A DNA stretch of 64,000 nucleotides from an uncultured Hungatella sp. (GCA_910585435.1 CAJUEJ010000002.1:62001-126000), one strand, 5' to 3'. Shown: positions 52,561 to 61,747, numbered from the stretch's first letter. Numbers and translations are program-made. Notes: generated by a model not told the origin, from the sequence alone.

Positions 52561-52722
52561 ATAACGTAGCCTGAGGAGGGAATCCTATTGTATTCTCCAG
52601 GGTACTTGAAGACCATCGGTACTTAGGCGCTGTGTTTTAGCGCCTTACGTACCGCTATGCTCTTCACGTAGCGCGAGCGTGCCCGGGAGAATACAATAGG
52701 ATTTCCGCCTCAGGCGGACCTT
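52561..52722 (+). repeat. Structured repeat element B, copy 2 (B2)
   Basis: This 162-bp copy of B has 30-bp arms (52569-52598 and 52686-52715) with two imperfect pairs, one of which would be G-U in RNA. The core of 87 bp differs from copy 1 at only 4 positions: one lies in a hairpin loop, two in unpaired stretches, and one turns C-G into U-G. The flanks ATAACGTAGCC and GGCGGACCTT are shared. The right end is 52 nt from the stop of the permease gene. Confidence 0.9.
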
Positions 52723-52774
52723 TCACGATTTCTCAAACAGAGAAAACTAAACAACATTTTATTCTGTTATCCTT

Positions 52775-53626
52775 TTAACCCTTCAGACCGGACGTACTGA
52801 TTCCTTCTACCAGGTACTTCTGCAGGCAGATGAACATGATGACTGCGGGCAGAATGGAGATGGTGGCCATGGCGAACATGGCGCCGTAGTCGGAGGAGGA
52901 ACCGGGGTCACAGAACAGCTTCAGGGCTAAGCTGACCGGGTATTTGGCGGACTCGTTGATGTAGAGCAGCGCGGACAGGAAATCATCCCATCTCCACATG
53001 AAGGAGAAAATTGTGGATGTGATAAGCGCCGGTGTTGTCAGCGGTAATATGATGCGGAAGAAAATGCTGTAGTAGGAGCATCCGTCTATCTTGGCTGCCT
53101 CGTCCAGTTCTCTGGGGATACCGTCGATAAAGTTGGTTATCTGGTATACGAAGAAGCCCTGGATGGCGAAGAAGTAGGGGATGATAAGTGGTTTGTAGGA
53201 ACCTACCCAGCCTAACTTCTGGTACCACAGGTACTGAGGAATCATCAGAACCTGTGCGGGAAGCATCATGGAGAGAAGCATTGCCACGAAAAGGATCCTT
53301 TTACCGAAGAATTTGCATCGGGAGAATCCGAATGCAACCAGGGCAGAGGATATTAAGGTTCCTATGGTGGCGATAATGGAGATGAATAAGGAGTTCTTGA
53401 AGAAGACACCAAAGGAAATCTTCGCAAAGCCTTTCCATCCGTTGGCATAGTTTTCAAGTACAAACTGTGACGGAATCAGCTGATTGGCTGTGGTAAAAAT
53501 GGTCTGTGTGGGTTTGAAGGAGCTCATAATCATCCACACCAGAGGGTATATCATAACCAGGCCCAGGCCGCATACCAGTACGTGGTAAACTATCTTTCCG
53601 ATTGTACGTTTTGTCGTCATCCCCAT
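52775..53626 (-). CDS. Carbohydrate ABC transporter permease (MalG type)
   Basis: The 283-residue membrane protein has about six helices and the MalG-type EAA loop IPRELDEAAKIDGCSYYSIF, with ILPLTTPALIT after it. It is the second permease of a CUT1 sugar importer. GGGGGG precedes the ATG; the preceding permease gene ends 3 nt upstream. Near the 3' end wobble pyrimidines are almost all C (28 C against 6 T in the last 54 codons), giving G on the plus strand next to B2. Confidence 0.94.
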   Translation of the reverse strand: MGMTTKRTIGKIVYHVLVCGLGLVMIYPLVWMIMSSFKPTQTIFTTANQLIPSQFVLENYANGWKGFAKISFGVFFKNSLFISIIATIGTLISSALVAFGFSRCKFFGKRILFVAMLLSMMLPAQVLMIPQYLWYQKLGWVGSYKPLIIPYFFAIQGFFVYQITNFIDGIPRELDEAAKIDGCSYYSIFFRIILPLTTPALITSTIFSFMWRWDDFLSALLYINESAKYPVSLALKLFCDPGSSSDYGAMFAMATISILPAVIMFICLQKYLVEGISTSGLKG

Positions 53627-53629
53627 GGT

Positions 53630-54541
53630 TTAGAACCCCCCTTCGTAAACCCAGAATTTCTTGGTTGCAAATAACAGCAGTGTGATAAGGCCGATGATCA
53701 CCAGCATGATCCATGCCAGGGCGGCGCCGTAGCCGGTATTGTAGAACTCGAAGGACTGCTGATACATGTACACGGTGTAGAACAGTGTGGAGTTAAGAGG
53801 TTTGCCCTGGGTGATGATGAAGCACTGGGTAAATGCCAGGAAACCGTTGATCATCTGCATAACCAGGTTAAAGAAAATGTTTGGTGTCAGCAGAGGAAGG
53901 GTTACTCTCCAGAACTGATGCCATTTGTTTGCGCCGTCCACGGTGGCTGCCTCGTAGAGGGAGACCGGAATCTGTTTCAGGGCGGACAAAAAGATCAGCA
54001 TGGAGGAACCAAACTGCCATACAGCCAGAACAATCAGCACCCAGATGGCCGTGTTGGTATTTCCCAGCCACGCGAAGCTGGTTTCAATGCCAATGGCACT
54101 GAGCAATGTATTAATAACACCGTCTGTAGCCCACATTCTCTTCCACAGCACGGCTACTGCTACAGAACCGCCGATGATGGAAGGGAGATAGTATGCGGCA
54201 CGATAAAAACCGGTGGCCTTTGTCGTTTTCAAAAGGATCATTGCAACAATCAAAGCGAAGATCAGACGAAGCGGAACAGAGACAAAAGCGAAGTAGAAGG
54301 TAACGCCGATGGTCTGCCAGAACACTTCATCATCTGTAAACATTTTAATGTAATTCTTAGCGCCGGAAAAAACTGCCGGTGTCAGAATATTGTAGTCACA
54401 GAACGAATAGTAGAATGAAATTCCCATAGGAACAATCATAAACATCAGAAAACCGATGATAAACGGCGCACAGAATACAACTCCGGCTGTACTCTCCTTG
54501 CACATAAACTGCCTAAAGGTCAGGTTTTTCTTCCCCTTCAT
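53630..54541 (-). CDS. Sugar ABC transporter permease (MalF type)
   Basis: The 303-residue membrane protein has about six helices and the EAA loop IPVSLYEAATVDGANKWHQF. It pairs with the following permease. AGGAGG lies 6 nt before the ATG. No ATPase gene is in the cluster, as usual for CUT1 systems that use a shared MsmK/UgpC-type ATPase elsewhere. Confidence 0.94.
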   Translation of the reverse strand: MKGKKNLTFRQFMCKESTAGVVFCAPFIIGFLMFMIVPMGISFYYSFCDYNILTPAVFSGAKNYIKMFTDDEVFWQTIGVTFYFAFVSVPLRLIFALIVAMILLKTTKATGFYRAAYYLPSIIGGSVAVAVLWKRMWATDGVINTLLSAIGIETSFAWLGNTNTAIWVLIVLAVWQFGSSMLIFLSALKQIPVSLYEAATVDGANKWHQFWRVTLPLLTPNIFFNLVMQMINGFLAFTQCFIITQGKPLNSTLFYTVYMYQQSFEFYNTGYGAALAWIMLVIIGLITLLLFATKKFWVYEGGF

Positions 54542-54634
54542 ATGTAAACCTCCTTTATAGTTTTAAACTGAAAGGGAGCAGAGAAGCTGTAACCCTCTGC
54601 TCCCTTCTTGCCATTCCCGTTATGGATTGTAAGA

Positions 54635-56014
54635 TTACTTGCTGGACATAATCTTGTTTGCTTCTGTGAAGAACTCTGCTGCTGCTGTCGCTGCATCTAA
54701 CTGGCCGTAGCAGACTTTCTCAACTGTACGGTTCAGCAGATCATAAACCTCGCTTGCGCCGTCTGGCTGTGGCGGGTTAATAGGAGAACAGTTAGGAGTC
54801 ACAACATCATTGATGAATGCGGTAACCTTCTGGTCGATCTCGCTTAACTGAGGAGCAACCTCAGCTGCAATGTCAGCCGGAGCCGGAACGCCTCTCTCGC
54901 CTAACAGAATGTTGTTGGCATCAGAGGAGTTGATCATAAAGTCCAGAACCTTCACTGCCTCTTCTTCGTTCTTTGTATGTACGCCTACAGAGAAGAACTG
55001 GCTGGACTTTAAGTAAGCGGATTTCTTGGGATCCGGAGCCGGCCATGTGGTGATGCCGATCTCCATGCCTTCCGGAGCTGCATTCTGCATAGCAGCCAGC
55101 TGGTTGGAGTTGTAGAATTCACACCAGGACTGTGTCGCCGGGGTGGAGTTGTATACCATAGGAGTCTGTTCTACGGAACCGACGGTAATCTCGGCAAATA
55201 CATCCGGAGGTAACAGCCAGCCTTCCTCAAGGCCTTTTGTATACATCTCAAAGAATGGAGTCCAGCTGGTCTCGTCGCCGTTCATCTTCTTATCACCGAA
55301 AGGAACGATGTCAAAGGATCTCATATAGTACTCGCTCCAGGAGTTTGCAATACCATAAGCGATATCAGTCTTAACGCCTGTCTTCTCGAATACTTCTTTA
55401 CACAGTGCAAAGAACTCATCCATGGTCATGTTATCTTTTACTGTAATTCCGTTCTCATCCAGCAAAGTCTTGTTGTAAAGAAGAGCCGGGGCATTGATAC
55501 CTGCTGCGATGGCATATACGCCGCCGTCTACAGTACCGGAAGCAATGGTATTCTCGGAAATCTCGGAAACATCCAGTGTTCCGTTGTCAATATATGGTTT
55601 TAAGTCTACTAACAGATTGCTCTTGGCATACTGGTCAACATACATGTAGTCCATCTGAAGAACGTCCGGAATCGCCTGGCCTGCTGCCATGGTTGCCAGC
55701 TTGTTCCAGTAATCATTCCACTCAGCAAACTGTCCATCGATAGATACACCAGGATTTAACTCACAGTATTTGTCCAGGGCTGCCTGGGTTCTCTCATTAC
55801 GAACCTGGTTGCCCCACCAGTACATAACCAGATTTGCCTCTCCGCCGCCTGCCGGAGCTTCTGCTGCTGCCGTAGTCTCACCGCCTGCCGCGGCTGCTGT
55901 TGTCTCGCCGCCTGCTGCGGCTGTGGTAGATGTGCTGCCAGAACCGCCGCCGCATCCTGCCAGGGAAGCTACGGTCATAGCACAGGCCATCACTAATGCA
56001 ATTTTTTTCTTCAT
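54635..56014 (-). CDS. Sugar-binding lipoprotein of the ABC importer
   Basis: The 459-residue extracellular solute-binding protein (family 1) has a lipoprotein signal with lipobox LAGC near residue 20, followed by a Gly/Ala/Thr low-complexity linker with the unit GGETTAAA repeated. The mature domain begins NLVMYWWGNQVRNERTQAAL. Its neighbours (YesM/YesN, GH105) suggest an oligosaccharide from pectin, such as unsaturated rhamnogalacturonan, as ligand. AGGAGG precedes the ATG. Confidence 0.93.
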   Translation of the reverse strand: MKKKIALVMACAMTVASLAGCGGGSGSTSTTAAAGGETTAAAAGGETTAAAEAPAGGGEANLVMYWWGNQVRNERTQAALDKYCELNPGVSIDGQFAEWNDYWNKLATMAAGQAIPDVLQMDYMYVDQYAKSNLLVDLKPYIDNGTLDVSEISENTIASGTVDGGVYAIAAGINAPALLYNKTLLDENGITVKDNMTMDEFFALCKEVFEKTGVKTDIAYGIANSWSEYYMRSFDIVPFGDKKMNGDETSWTPFFEMYTKGLEEGWLLPPDVFAEITVGSVEQTPMVYNSTPATQSWCEFYNSNQLAAMQNAAPEGMEIGITTWPAPDPKKSAYLKSSQFFSVGVHTKNEEEAVKVLDFMINSSDANNILLGERGVPAPADIAAEVAPQLSEIDQKVTAFINDVVTPNCSPINPPQPDGASEVYDLLNRTVEKVCYGQLDAATAAAEFFTEANKIMSSK

Positions 56015-56048
56015 AACTTATTCCTCCTTTTATTAATGAAGTGTTTAG

Positions 56049-56077
56049 ATTATATCCTATCATTTTCTCTTTGTAAA
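56049..56077 (-). promoter_or_regulatory. Promoter of the sugar ABC importer operon
   Basis: On the minus strand TTTACA (56072-56077), 17 nt, TATAAT (56049-56054). In the 316-nt divergent region between the importer and yesM, upstream of this promoter, AACCGATTTTTTGGTT and CAAAAAAACGATTTTG are possible binding sites for the response regulator; no clear catabolite-repression (cre) site was seen. Confidence 0.75.
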
Positions 56078-56256
56078 TTGCTCAAAACCGATTTTTTGGT
56101 TCAAAAAAACGATTTTGTTGTATATTCTGCATAGTTTTTACAGGGCGTTTTTTGTCATAACAAGTGGTTTTTATGTAAAAGTGACGAATACGTGGCGGGA
56201 AAACAGTCACATTCGCCAAAGGCCCCAAAATTATTAAGCCTTTTTTAAAGAAAGCA

Positions 56257-56285
56257 TTGTTTTAAAACCATATTTTGTATATAAT
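56257..56285 (+). promoter_or_regulatory. Promoter of the two-component system genes
   Basis: TTGTTT (56257-56262), 17 nt, TATAAT (56280-56285), about 46 nt before the sensor kinase ATG. Confidence 0.75.
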
Positions 56286-56330
56286 TCAATATATGAAAAG
56301 AATCCAATCTAACAATAAGAGGTCACGCTC

Positions 56331-58136
56331 ATGAGACAGTTTATCCGGAACCTGTCACTGCACAAGAAGATCCAGTCCATTGTTTTTATCTGTATCTTCT
56401 TTATGACGGCCGCTGCTTTAGTCAGCCTCCGCCTGATTACCACCAGCTATGACCGGATTTTATACAGAACCACGGCTTCGTCTCTGTCCGCCTCCTCCAT
56501 GGGAATGCACAACTGCCTGGAAACCCTTAACACCATGGCAGATTTATTTCTGGCAGATTCTGTTATTCAGACCGGGCTGGGTACCCTGAAGGATTCGGAT
56601 CAGGTTCAGGATACCTCCGCCGCTTACAGAGATGTCTACGGGGCTCTGACAGAATATTACTTTACCTTCCGCAAAAACCATATAAAGTATATGGGGCTTT
56701 ATCAGAATAATTTTACCATTCACACATACCTGCCTTTTTCCCGCGGGCTTCTGCCCCGGGAGGTGGAGGAGTATCTTCTGGAAAAGGCCAGAGAAGGGGG
56801 CGGGGCTACGGTCTGGGCCACGGACTATGCAGATGAATACGGGCTTTTCTTAGTAAAATCCATCCGGCGTACGGAATTTTTGCAGCTGGACGAGCTGGGC
56901 ATTCTGGTTGTAAATGTGGATCTGGAGGGGCTGATCACAGAGGCGGCCGGTTCCGGCTTTCTCCAGACAGAGTCCTCCTATGTTCTGTTTGATGACGGGA
57001 ATCTGATTTACAGCTCTTCTCCCTATATGGAAAAGGAGCCTTTGGAGTATGACAGGGATTTTCGGGAGCCCTATGGCCTGGCCTCCTATTCCGCCCAGAA
57101 GCAAAGCGGCGGCGGGCCACGCCGGATCACAGACGTTTTCTATGTAAAAAGCCGTATTCCCGGGGTGGGGTGGGATTACATATGCATGATCCCTTATGAC
57201 AGCATACTGTCATCTCTGCGCACAGGCCAGATGCTATGCTTTGCCCTCCTGCTTGTTTCGGTTGTTGTCATGCTGGTTCTGTCCTCCGGCCTGATTCATT
57301 CCATTACCAGACATTTTGATACCCTTCTGCAAAAGATTCACAACTTCGGGGACGGGAATCAAAAGCCTCTCCCTGTTGACTACGATTATGAGAACAGAAG
57401 CGATGAGCTGGGAATCCTCCATGTACAGTTTGATCACATGGTGGATGAGGTAAACCAGCTGATCAAAACCAATTACCTGAATGAAATCCTGATTAAAGAG
57501 GCGCAGTTTAAGGCTTTAGAAAACCAGATGAACCCTCATTTCCTCTATAATACGCTGGAATCCATCAACTGGAGAGCCAAGTTGATGGGCGCCAGGGATA
57601 TCTCCTCCATGGCTGAATCTTTAGGTGCCCTGCTTCGCTTTACCCTGGATCAGGCCAACAAGGAGGTCTCTTTAAAAAGAGAGCTGGAATCGGTTCAATA
57701 CTATATGACCATTCAGAAATACCGGTATGAGGAACGGCTGGACTACCAGATTCTGGTTTCTGAGGAGCTGATGAACTGTCTGGTGCTTAAGCTGACCCTT
57801 CAGCCTCTGGTAGAGAATGCAATCCGCTACGGCCTGGAGGAGAATACAGAATGCTGCCTGGTCCGGATACTGGCAGAAGCGGACCGTACAAACAGGGTTC
57901 TCTATGTCTATATAAAAAATAACGGCTCTTCTTTTGAGGAAAATCTTATAGAGAAGCTGGAAACTCATGAGGTAGAACCCCATGGATTCGGCATCGGCCT
58001 TCTGAATATCCGCAACCGGATGCAGCTGACCTTTGGTGAAGCATATGGACTGGAACTTTACAATGAGGAAGATCTTGCTGTGGTCCGCCTGATTTTTCCT
58101 TTGACTGACGAAACGAGAGGAGCAGCCACATGTTGA
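56331..58136 (+). CDS. Sensor histidine kinase, YesM type
   Basis: The 601-residue protein has an N-terminal membrane helix, an extracellular sensor (residues about 40-295), a second helix, a HAMP linker and a His-kinase domain. The phospho-accepting His is in NQMNPHFLYNTLESINW. The ATPase has LVENAIRYGLEEN and GFGIGLLNIRNRMQL. YesM-type kinases sense extracellular oligosaccharides and control adjacent sugar importers. It overlaps the regulator gene by 7 nt. Confidence 0.93.
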   Translation: MRQFIRNLSLHKKIQSIVFICIFFMTAAALVSLRLITTSYDRILYRTTASSLSASSMGMHNCLETLNTMADLFLADSVIQTGLGTLKDSDQVQDTSAAYRDVYGALTEYYFTFRKNHIKYMGLYQNNFTIHTYLPFSRGLLPREVEEYLLEKAREGGGATVWATDYADEYGLFLVKSIRRTEFLQLDELGILVVNVDLEGLITEAAGSGFLQTESSYVLFDDGNLIYSSSPYMEKEPLEYDRDFREPYGLASYSAQKQSGGGPRRITDVFYVKSRIPGVGWDYICMIPYDSILSSLRTGQMLCFALLLVSVVVMLVLSSGLIHSITRHFDTLLQKIHNFGDGNQKPLPVDYDYENRSDELGILHVQFDHMVDEVNQLIKTNYLNEILIKEAQFKALENQMNPHFLYNTLESINWRAKLMGARDISSMAESLGALLRFTLDQANKEVSLKRELESVQYYMTIQKYRYEERLDYQILVSEELMNCLVLKLTLQPLVENAIRYGLEENTECCLVRILAEADRTNRVLYVYIKNNGSSFEENLIEKLETHEVEPHGFGIGLLNIRNRMQLTFGEAYGLELYNEEDLAVVRLIFPLTDETRGAATC

Positions 58137-59644
58137 AATTAATTATCGCCGATGATGAGAGAATCATCCGTGAATCTATCTCCACCCTGATTGACTGGAA
58201 CAGCCTGGGGATTGAACTGATCGGCCTGTGCAGCGACGGGATCGAGGCTTACAACATGATTCTGGACGAGTGTCCGGACATTGTCCTGACTGACATCCGC
58301 ATGCCTGGTCTGTCCGGCCTGGATTTGATAGAAAGGATTTCTCAGACAGACTTAAATATCCAGTTTATACTCCTGTCCGGCTTCGGAGAATTTGAATATG
58401 CCAAGCAGGCTATGCGTTACCGTGTCCACCATTATCTTTTAAAGCCCTGCAACGAAGAGCAGATTATCGAAAGCATAAAGGATGTGATTCAGGAGCATTA
58501 CCACCAGAAGGCCTTCCAGGACATGCAGAACCGTCAGAAAACCCTGCTGTCCAATCTTCATTACAGCCTTCTGTCCAACATTATCCATGAATGGATCTTC
58601 CTTCCTGAGTCTTCCAAGCCTTCCCTGGAAGCGTATGCCGGATTTATGGACTTTTATAACACCAACTACGAGCTGTGTTTTTTATATTTTCTGGAAGAAG
58701 AGCGTCTGGAGCAGGCTTTACATACCATCTATCTCTACATGAAGAAACAGGCTCCCGGCATCACCGTGTACAGTATTTATGTAAAGAACACCCTGCTGCT
58801 GTTTTTTGAAAGCCATCAGGTTTCTTATGAAGCCATGGATTCCTTTTTCATCTCTCTGTCCCCGGACGGGGAAGGTACCAATCTGGTTCCTGAATACCAG
58901 AGGACTTCCTTTTCCAGCCTGTCAGCTTTGCTGGAGGTGGCGGTAGGCAAAGTGAAGCGGTACGGGGTCATATATTTTATGAACGGAATCCGTCCTGTTC
59001 CTATCTGCAATTACAAAACAGTTATTACCAGGCTGGATCAGCTTGCGGCCATGCTTTTGAAGGATGATCCGGAGAGCTGTCAGGCACATTTATCCGAGCT
59101 TAAGCGCAGTCTGGAGGGAATCAGCAGCCCGGACTTTATCCGCCAGGTAGGCTCAAACATTATTATCAAACTGACTGTGGATGGCAATTATCCGCCTATC
59201 AATACCACTGAATTTTTAATGCAGCTGAACCAGCAGGCAGACCCGGAGGCGCTTCGTGCCATGCTTTTGGATAACATCGACGCTATGCTGGCACACTCCT
59301 CTGAAAATTCCAGAAGCTACAGCTCCCTTATAGAGGATGTGATGCAGTATGTGGAGGAAAACATTGCCAATCCCAACCTGACATTGAAATGGATCGCGGA
59401 AAACCATCTGTTTATGAATGTAGACTATGTGAGCAAGCGTTTTATCAGGGAGACCAACCAGAAATTTTCCAATTATCTGTCCAACATGCGGATTCAAAAG
59501 GCCAAACAGCTTTTGTCAGAAGGACACGCCGGGCAGATTCAGTGGGTGGCACAGCAGGTAGGCTGCGGCAACAATCCCCAGTATTTCAGTCAAATCTTTA
59601 AAAAAAGCACAGGTCTGACTCCCAGCGCCTATGCTAAAAAATAA
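58130..59644 (+). CDS. Response regulator with AraC output, YesN type
   Basis: The 504-residue protein has an N-terminal receiver (phospho-Asp in DIVLTDIRMPG, Lys in YLLKPCNEEQI), a long middle region and a C-terminal AraC domain (TLKWIAENHLFMNVDYVSKR, QWVAQQVGCGNNPQYFSQIF). It is expected to activate the divergent importer and the GH105 gene. It ends 15 nt before the GH105 start codon. Confidence 0.94.
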   Translation: MLKLIIADDERIIRESISTLIDWNSLGIELIGLCSDGIEAYNMILDECPDIVLTDIRMPGLSGLDLIERISQTDLNIQFILLSGFGEFEYAKQAMRYRVHHYLLKPCNEEQIIESIKDVIQEHYHQKAFQDMQNRQKTLLSNLHYSLLSNIIHEWIFLPESSKPSLEAYAGFMDFYNTNYELCFLYFLEEERLEQALHTIYLYMKKQAPGITVYSIYVKNTLLLFFESHQVSYEAMDSFFISLSPDGEGTNLVPEYQRTSFSSLSALLEVAVGKVKRYGVIYFMNGIRPVPICNYKTVITRLDQLAAMLLKDDPESCQAHLSELKRSLEGISSPDFIRQVGSNIIIKLTVDGNYPPINTTEFLMQLNQQADPEALRAMLLDNIDAMLAHSSENSRSYSSLIEDVMQYVEENIANPNLTLKWIAENHLFMNVDYVSKRFIRETNQKFSNYLSNMRIQKAKQLLSEGHAGQIQWVAQQVGCGNNPQYFSQIFKKSTGLTPSAYAKK

Positions 59645-59659
59645 ATGGAGGAGAATCAT

Positions 59660-60772
59660 ATGAACAACGAACAACTACTACCAATTATCCATCGCGTGAT
59701 GGACAAGCTGATGCATCTGGGCGGAGCTGACTATGACAGCGACAAAGCCACTTCCCTGGACCAGACAAACCAGGGAATCATCGCCCGGGACTTCGGTATC
59801 GAAGAGTGGGACTGGCCCCAGGGAGTCGGACTGTACGGCCTTTATAAATTGCAGAATTTCTACGGGGACAACCGCTATATTGATTTTTTCCAATCCTGGA
59901 TTGAGAATAATTTAAAAAAAGGCCTTCCCAGCCGCAATGTCAATACCACCACGCCCTACCTGGCTATTGTCAATCTTTTAAATGCCCTTGGCAAGCCGGA
60001 ATATGAAAAAATGTGCCTGGATCATGCCCAGTGGCTTATGGATGAGCTTCCCAAGACCCAGGATCACGGCTTCCAGCATGTCACCACTGCCATCGGCGAC
60101 CGGAACGGCGTCAAGCTGAACGAAGGGGAGATGTGGGCAGACACTTTGTTTATGACTGTCCTGTTCCTTAACAAGATGGGCCATCTCTACAACCGCAGGG
60201 ACTGGATTGAAGAGGCCACCCGCCAGGTGCTGGTTCATATTAAATATCTGTACGACAAACATACCGGCCTTTTCTTCCACGGCTGGAGCTTTATAGAAAA
60301 CAGCAACTTCGGCGGTATCTTCTGGTGCCGGGGCAACTCCTGGTTCACCTACGGGATTCTGGAATTTCTGGATGTGGCCAGAGAGTCTTTGGATCCTGGA
60401 GTTTACAACTATATTGTTGACACCTTTAGGGCACAGGTCAATGCCCTCAGGAAGCTTCAGGCTCCCTCCGGGCTGTGGCATACGGTTCTGACGGATCCGG
60501 ACAGCTATGAGGAGGTTTCCGGATCTGCTGCCATCACCGCCGGTATTTTGGAGGCTATTAAGATCGGAATTCTGGACTCCTCCTATGAGGAATGCGCTGC
60601 CAGGGCAATCGAAGGCATCTGCGCCAACGTAGATACAGACGGGACTGTACTGAATGTGTCTGCCGGAACCGGTATGGGATATGATGCAGACCACTACAAG
60701 AATATTGTGATCCGCCCTATGGCATACGGACAGTCACTGGCACTCATCGCACTCTGTGAGGCACTGAAGTAA
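59660..60772 (+). CDS. GH105 unsaturated rhamnogalacturonyl hydrolase
   Basis: The 370-residue (alpha/alpha)6-barrel protein matches GH88/GH105 (YteR type): WPQGVGLYGLYKLQNFYGDN, the catalytic Asp in EGEMWADTLFM, and FWCRGNSWFTYGILEFLD. No signal peptide is present, so it acts in the cytoplasm on imported unsaturated oligouronides made by pectin lyases. The ATG at 59660 is used since GGAGGAG lies just before it; an ATG at 59645 lies upstream of that site. Confidence 0.93.
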   Translation: MNNEQLLPIIHRVMDKLMHLGGADYDSDKATSLDQTNQGIIARDFGIEEWDWPQGVGLYGLYKLQNFYGDNRYIDFFQSWIENNLKKGLPSRNVNTTTPYLAIVNLLNALGKPEYEKMCLDHAQWLMDELPKTQDHGFQHVTTAIGDRNGVKLNEGEMWADTLFMTVLFLNKMGHLYNRRDWIEEATRQVLVHIKYLYDKHTGLFFHGWSFIENSNFGGIFWCRGNSWFTYGILEFLDVARESLDPGVYNYIVDTFRAQVNALRKLQAPSGLWHTVLTDPDSYEEVSGSAAITAGILEAIKIGILDSSYEECAARAIEGICANVDTDGTVLNVSAGTGMGYDADHYKNIVIRPMAYGQSLALIALCEALK

Positions 60773-60814
60773 AACCTGTGGAATCAGGGACTTTCACAGG
60801 ACGCAATTTCAAAA

Positions 60815-60855
60815 ATAAGCCGCAGCTTTTCTGTCAGAAGAATGCTGCGGCTTAT
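60815..60855. terminator. Bidirectional terminator
   Basis: A perfect 12-bp stem ATAAGCCGCAGC/GCTGCGGCTTAT lies between convergent genes. On the minus strand TTTTTGAAATT follows; on the plus strand CTTTATAGCTT follows. Confidence 0.85.
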
Positions 60856-60866
60856 CTTTATAGCTT

Positions 60867-61715
60867 CTATAATTTTTCCAGAATCTTTACCAGAGAATCG
60901 TGGGCCAGTGTAAATGCCTCTTCTCCGTTCAGCTTCTTCTTCTGAGAAGCATTCATCTCCAGCGCGGAAAAACCTGCAAAATCGCTTAGATGAGGCTCCA
61001 GGGAAAGGAAGCCCTGGTATCCGCTGGCCTTGAATTTCCTTAAAATCTCTTCCAGATGTCCGTCTCCTGTTCCCGGCGGTACAACGCTGGCATCCGACCA
61101 CAGGGCATCCTTGATATGGATGTAAGCCACATATGGCTTCATCATCTCATAGGCTTCCAGGGTATCCTGCTTACACTGTACGAAATTGGCAAAGTCAAAT
61201 ACAGCTTTAAAGTGTTCACCGTAAAATGCCTTCTGTATCTCCAGGCAGCGAGGTGCTATGTCGCCGTAAATGTCTTTTTCATTCTCATGAAGAAGGATAA
61301 TGTCATTTGCTTTGGCGTAATCCACCATCTTGCCAAGACGCTCCATAACCGGATCCTTATACTGGCCATAGTCTTCATTCTCCGGCATAAAAAAGCTGAA
61401 CATGCGGATATAATCGGTTTCCATGGCATGGGCAATGTCCACTGTATGTTTATAAAGCTCCATGTGAGGTGCAAAATCATCGGTAATCTGAATCTTGCCA
61501 ATAGGTGAGCCTACGGAAGACAGCCTGATTCCCTCAGCATCCAGCTGTTTTTTGATCTCCTTTACTTCATCCATGGAATACTCTACAAGGCCCTTTCCGT
61601 TAACCCCCCGCATCTCCACATGGCTCATGCCCAGTTTCTTTAAAACCCGAATCTGCTCCCCTAAATTCTCATGGATCTCATCGGCAAATCCGCTTAATGT
61701 AATCTCTTTCCACAT
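60867..61715 (-). CDS. Sugar phosphate isomerase/epimerase (xylose-isomerase-like barrel)
   Basis: The 282-residue TIM-barrel protein belongs to the AP-endonuclease-2 / xylose-isomerase-like family. Metal ligands are likely Glu in LLHENEKDIYGD, Asp in AVFDFANFVQC, His in YIHIKDAL and Glu in FLSLEPHLS. It follows a Gfo/Idh/MocA gene by 32 nt; such pairs often convert inositols or keto-sugars. A part in uronate or rhamnose breakdown is plausible but unproven. Confidence 0.88.
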   Translation of the reverse strand: MWKEITLSGFADEIHENLGEQIRVLKKLGMSHVEMRGVNGKGLVEYSMDEVKEIKKQLDAEGIRLSSVGSPIGKIQITDDFAPHMELYKHTVDIAHAMETDYIRMFSFFMPENEDYGQYKDPVMERLGKMVDYAKANDIILLHENEKDIYGDIAPRCLEIQKAFYGEHFKAVFDFANFVQCKQDTLEAYEMMKPYVAYIHIKDALWSDASVVPPGTGDGHLEEILRKFKASGYQGFLSLEPHLSDFAGFSALEMNASQKKKLNGEEAFTLAHDSLVKILEKL

Positions 61716-61747
61716 ATCGCTCCCCCGCTTTCACATAATATCCCCGA

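Noticed and set aside
8776..52722. A-B pairs as a complete insertion sequence
   Set aside because: No transposase gene, no shared target-site duplication and no shared sequence beyond the two elements.
56015..56330. Catabolite-repression (cre) site before the sugar importer
   Set aside because: No good match to the cre consensus; the CGATTTT palindromes are of another type.
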